From the NCBI GenBank assembly GCA_001247695.2, contig LGRX02010125.1, positions 1-15,530 of the forward strand: a DNA stretch of 15,530 nucleotides. Reading direction: 5' to 3'. Each line of letters begins with the position of its first letter. The first letter of the stretch is position 1. Shown here one piece after another: positions 13,948-15,530 of this stretch. A program made the translations under genes and the position numbers. Below the pieces are notes generated by a model. That model saw only the letters and a list, made by a program, of their open reading frames with translations, was not told the DNA's origin and ran no database searches. Source of the stretch: Cymbomonas tetramitiformis (Eukaryota > Chlorophyta > Pyramimonadophyceae > Pyramimonadales > Pyramimonadaceae).

Positions 13948-15404
13948 CTCGAATGCATCAGCAAAGATTCCTCTGGCATTGAATGACAAGATCCTCGATC
14001 TCTTTCAATGGATTGCTCGTAGACTTATTCCTGGAAGTCGCAAGCTACTTCGCTTGTTTCCGTGCGCTCAATTCGTTAATGGATTTAGGCTCGACAAAGC
14101 ATGGTGAGCCCTCGGGCAGGCTGCTCTTAAATACCTTCACCCCACCTTCCTTTGGAAGCCAGACTGGATCGAATGAATAACGTTTCGCCTGCACTAACAC
14201 GTCGCCTGTGGGACCAGAAAAAATCTTGAATGCGTGTTGGAAGCTGACATCGCGCACTTCGTTATAGCATCCATGCATCCAGCCCTTGATATCGTGCACC
14301 TCATCGATCAGTTGACATTCCGGAACTACTCCATCCTTAAAGCAGTTCCTAGCCACCTCCATCAAATGCTCGATGTCCCAAACGTTCAGCCTCCTCAAAG
14401 CCACAGAAAACCTTGAAAACATCTGATCGATATTTTCGTGTGTATGTCCCACGATCAGATAGTTGATCTTCACCTTGCGGAATACCCCACGTTTGACCAG
14501 CATGACACAATAAGCAATCAAGAAGTGGCTCTTATTGCTGCTTACATTGTCCAATTGTAGATACAATACTTCCGGTAACGGATGCCCACCCGATCGTCGA
14601 TGCTCATGAACTCGTGCTACTGCCCGCTGTATGACGTTCGCAAGATAGTTCGAGTTGTCAGAGTAGTTATGACTGAAATTGAATTCCATAAAACGACCGT
14701 GCCTTCGATGAGTATCCCCATGCAGTGGGTATCTATCAATGCCTTATTGTCTTTGACCCAAGAGGGCATTCGACGAAAATGAGGCAATTGTGTGGTACGT
14801 TGTGTCATGCCATCGATGATCATGGTAGTATATTTCCACCACTTCGCGTTGCCTTTTGCTGCGCTGGATTTCTGAATATGTTTGTAGTACTTCTCCCGTT
14901 CAGCCCTTGCATCCAGTCGATGAGCTTGCAAAAGATTTTCGATTCGTACTGCAATGCAAACACATTCAGGTAAGTGGTCACGTGTATGAACAAGCAGTGT
15001 TTATCTACACGACAAGATTGGGTTTTCTTTCTAATATACCTCTCATTTCGGCCGGGGCGACTTGCTTGTGAAGCTTTGCGGTCGAGCAGATCTTGCACTC
15101 CGAGAACTTGCAAATCTTCGGACACTTAAGCCACTTGAAGTGTTTTCTCCAGATCGTATACCAGTATGGCTCGCTGACCTTGAATCTCTCAGAACCAAAG
15201 GCTGGAAGCTCTTCGATAAACTTTTCGTAGACGTCAAGCTTTGTCATTCCTTGAGGCAGATGTGTTTCTTTCTTGTCCGGTTGATGTTGACCTTGCTCTT
15301 TGGCAATCTTCTGCAGAAAGGTTTTCGCTGCTGAAACCTTTAGAGAGTTTTTTGGAATATATGACAAGCACTGTACTTGCACTTGTTTGCTGTTTCCGTG
15401 CAGC
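13948..15404 (-). pseudogene. DUF7869-family protein (transposon-like), interrupted, 5' end off window
   Basis: Exon 15404-15040 begins after TTTTCAG and encodes LHGNSK, THLPQGMTKLDVYEKFIEEL, VSEPYWYTIWRKHFKWLKCP and a Cys cluster (CPKIC, ECKIC), the usual pre-domain of this family. A 91-bp intron follows. Exon 14948-13948 has REKYYKHIQKS, WWKYTTMIIDGMTQ and TQLPHF, then MEFNFSHNYSD, LYLQLDNVSSNKSHFL, and GHTHENIDQMFSRFS. The IIDGM, QLDN and GHTHENIDQMFSR blocks are hallmarks of DUF7869, whose layout suggests an RNase H-like (DDE-type) catalytic core; this mechanism is inference. The frame breaks once near 14690 (one base missing at a TTTT run), and the frame after the domain has TAG at 14047-14045 and TGA at 13960-13958 before the next splice site. 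It is therefore a decayed copy, or intact with a TAG end and assembly error. The 5' exons lie beyond 15404 or outside the window. Confidence 0.8.
14949..15039 (-). other. Intron, 91 bp
   Basis: Donor GAGAG/GTATAT (from 15039) and acceptor TTTGCATTGCAG (to 14949). Splicing gives AEMR-VRIENLLQAHRLDARA in frame, which matches the expected basic helical linker of the family. Confidence 0.85.
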
Positions 15405-15530
15405 CTGAAAAGGGAAAAAATGTATATTATTATCATGAATCTGATGCAAAGAATGGGAGCCTACAGGAAAACTGTAAATTGGTTTACGTGTTATGTTTTC
15501 TTCCGGCAAATAAATCCTTTATTAGCTTCG
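15405..15530 (-). other. Intron and unresolved 5' part of DUF7869-type gene
   Basis: A pyrimidine-rich acceptor (ATTTTTTCCCTTTTCAG) ends at 15405. The donor may be GTAGGC near 15470, GTAAAC near 15485, or outside the window, so I cannot place the preceding exon. Confidence 0.4.

Noticed and set aside
13958..13960. TGA as selenocysteine codon in the DUF7869-type gene
   Set aside because: No SECIS-like element was seen and an upstream TAG already interrupts the frame. Decay is simpler.

Overview
The window looks like nuclear DNA of a eukaryote and is rich in repeats and mobile elements. The evidence is GT-AG introns of about 90-100 bp, TATA/initiator core promoters 80-115 bp upstream of start codons, a retrotransposon Gag, a multi-exon DUF7869-type gene and long minisatellite or satellite arrays. 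I see no operons, no Shine-Dalgarno logic and no rRNA or tRNA. I cannot name the organism from sequence alone; an alga, bryophyte, protist or early-diverging fungus would all fit. Left third (1-5200): mostly non-coding repeats. A 46-bp minisatellite (1-255) runs into a ~44-bp minisatellite (256-404, resumed 1891-2745). Between the two blocks sits a ~1.45 kb insertion (about 422-1872) studded with five copies of a 20-bp inverted repeat whose arms flank an asymmetric dinucleotide. It carries one small minus-strand ORF (1211-1582) with a Tudor/SH3-like look. Two 171-bp direct repeats (2846-3016 and 4951-5121, three mismatches) bracket about 1.9 kb that includes a degenerate ~178-bp tandem satellite. 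Middle (5200-7500): a Gag-like ORF (368 aa from its first ATG, CCHC zinc knuckle) from an LTR-type retroelement with no recognisable pol, followed by an unidentified ORF and an AT microsatellite. Right-middle (7621-12504): the most unusual part, a compact cluster of at least six small, apparently intronless genes, five or six on the minus strand and one on the plus strand. Three are clear paralogues (8715-9314, 9543-10252, 10355-10953) with a conserved N-terminal helix, a conserved W/H-rich core and a C-terminal four-cysteine motif. The others are small Cys-rich proteins. All minus-strand members share one promoter design: TATAAA(A)G, then a TTCATTT initiator about 28 nt downstream, then GCTTTCGCTCAC and CCACCTCCTACCA in the 5' UTR. 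At three places the stop codon of one gene lies only 2-5 nt before the TATA box of the next. I do not recognise this family, and I regard it as the candidate undescribed system. Right end (12671-15530): a minus-strand DUF7869-family gene (transposon-like, RNase H-fold-like) with three introns visible. It has one frameshift and two in-frame stops, and its 5' end runs off the window. Several of the coding regions carry single-base frame breaks, which could be decay or residual sequencing error.
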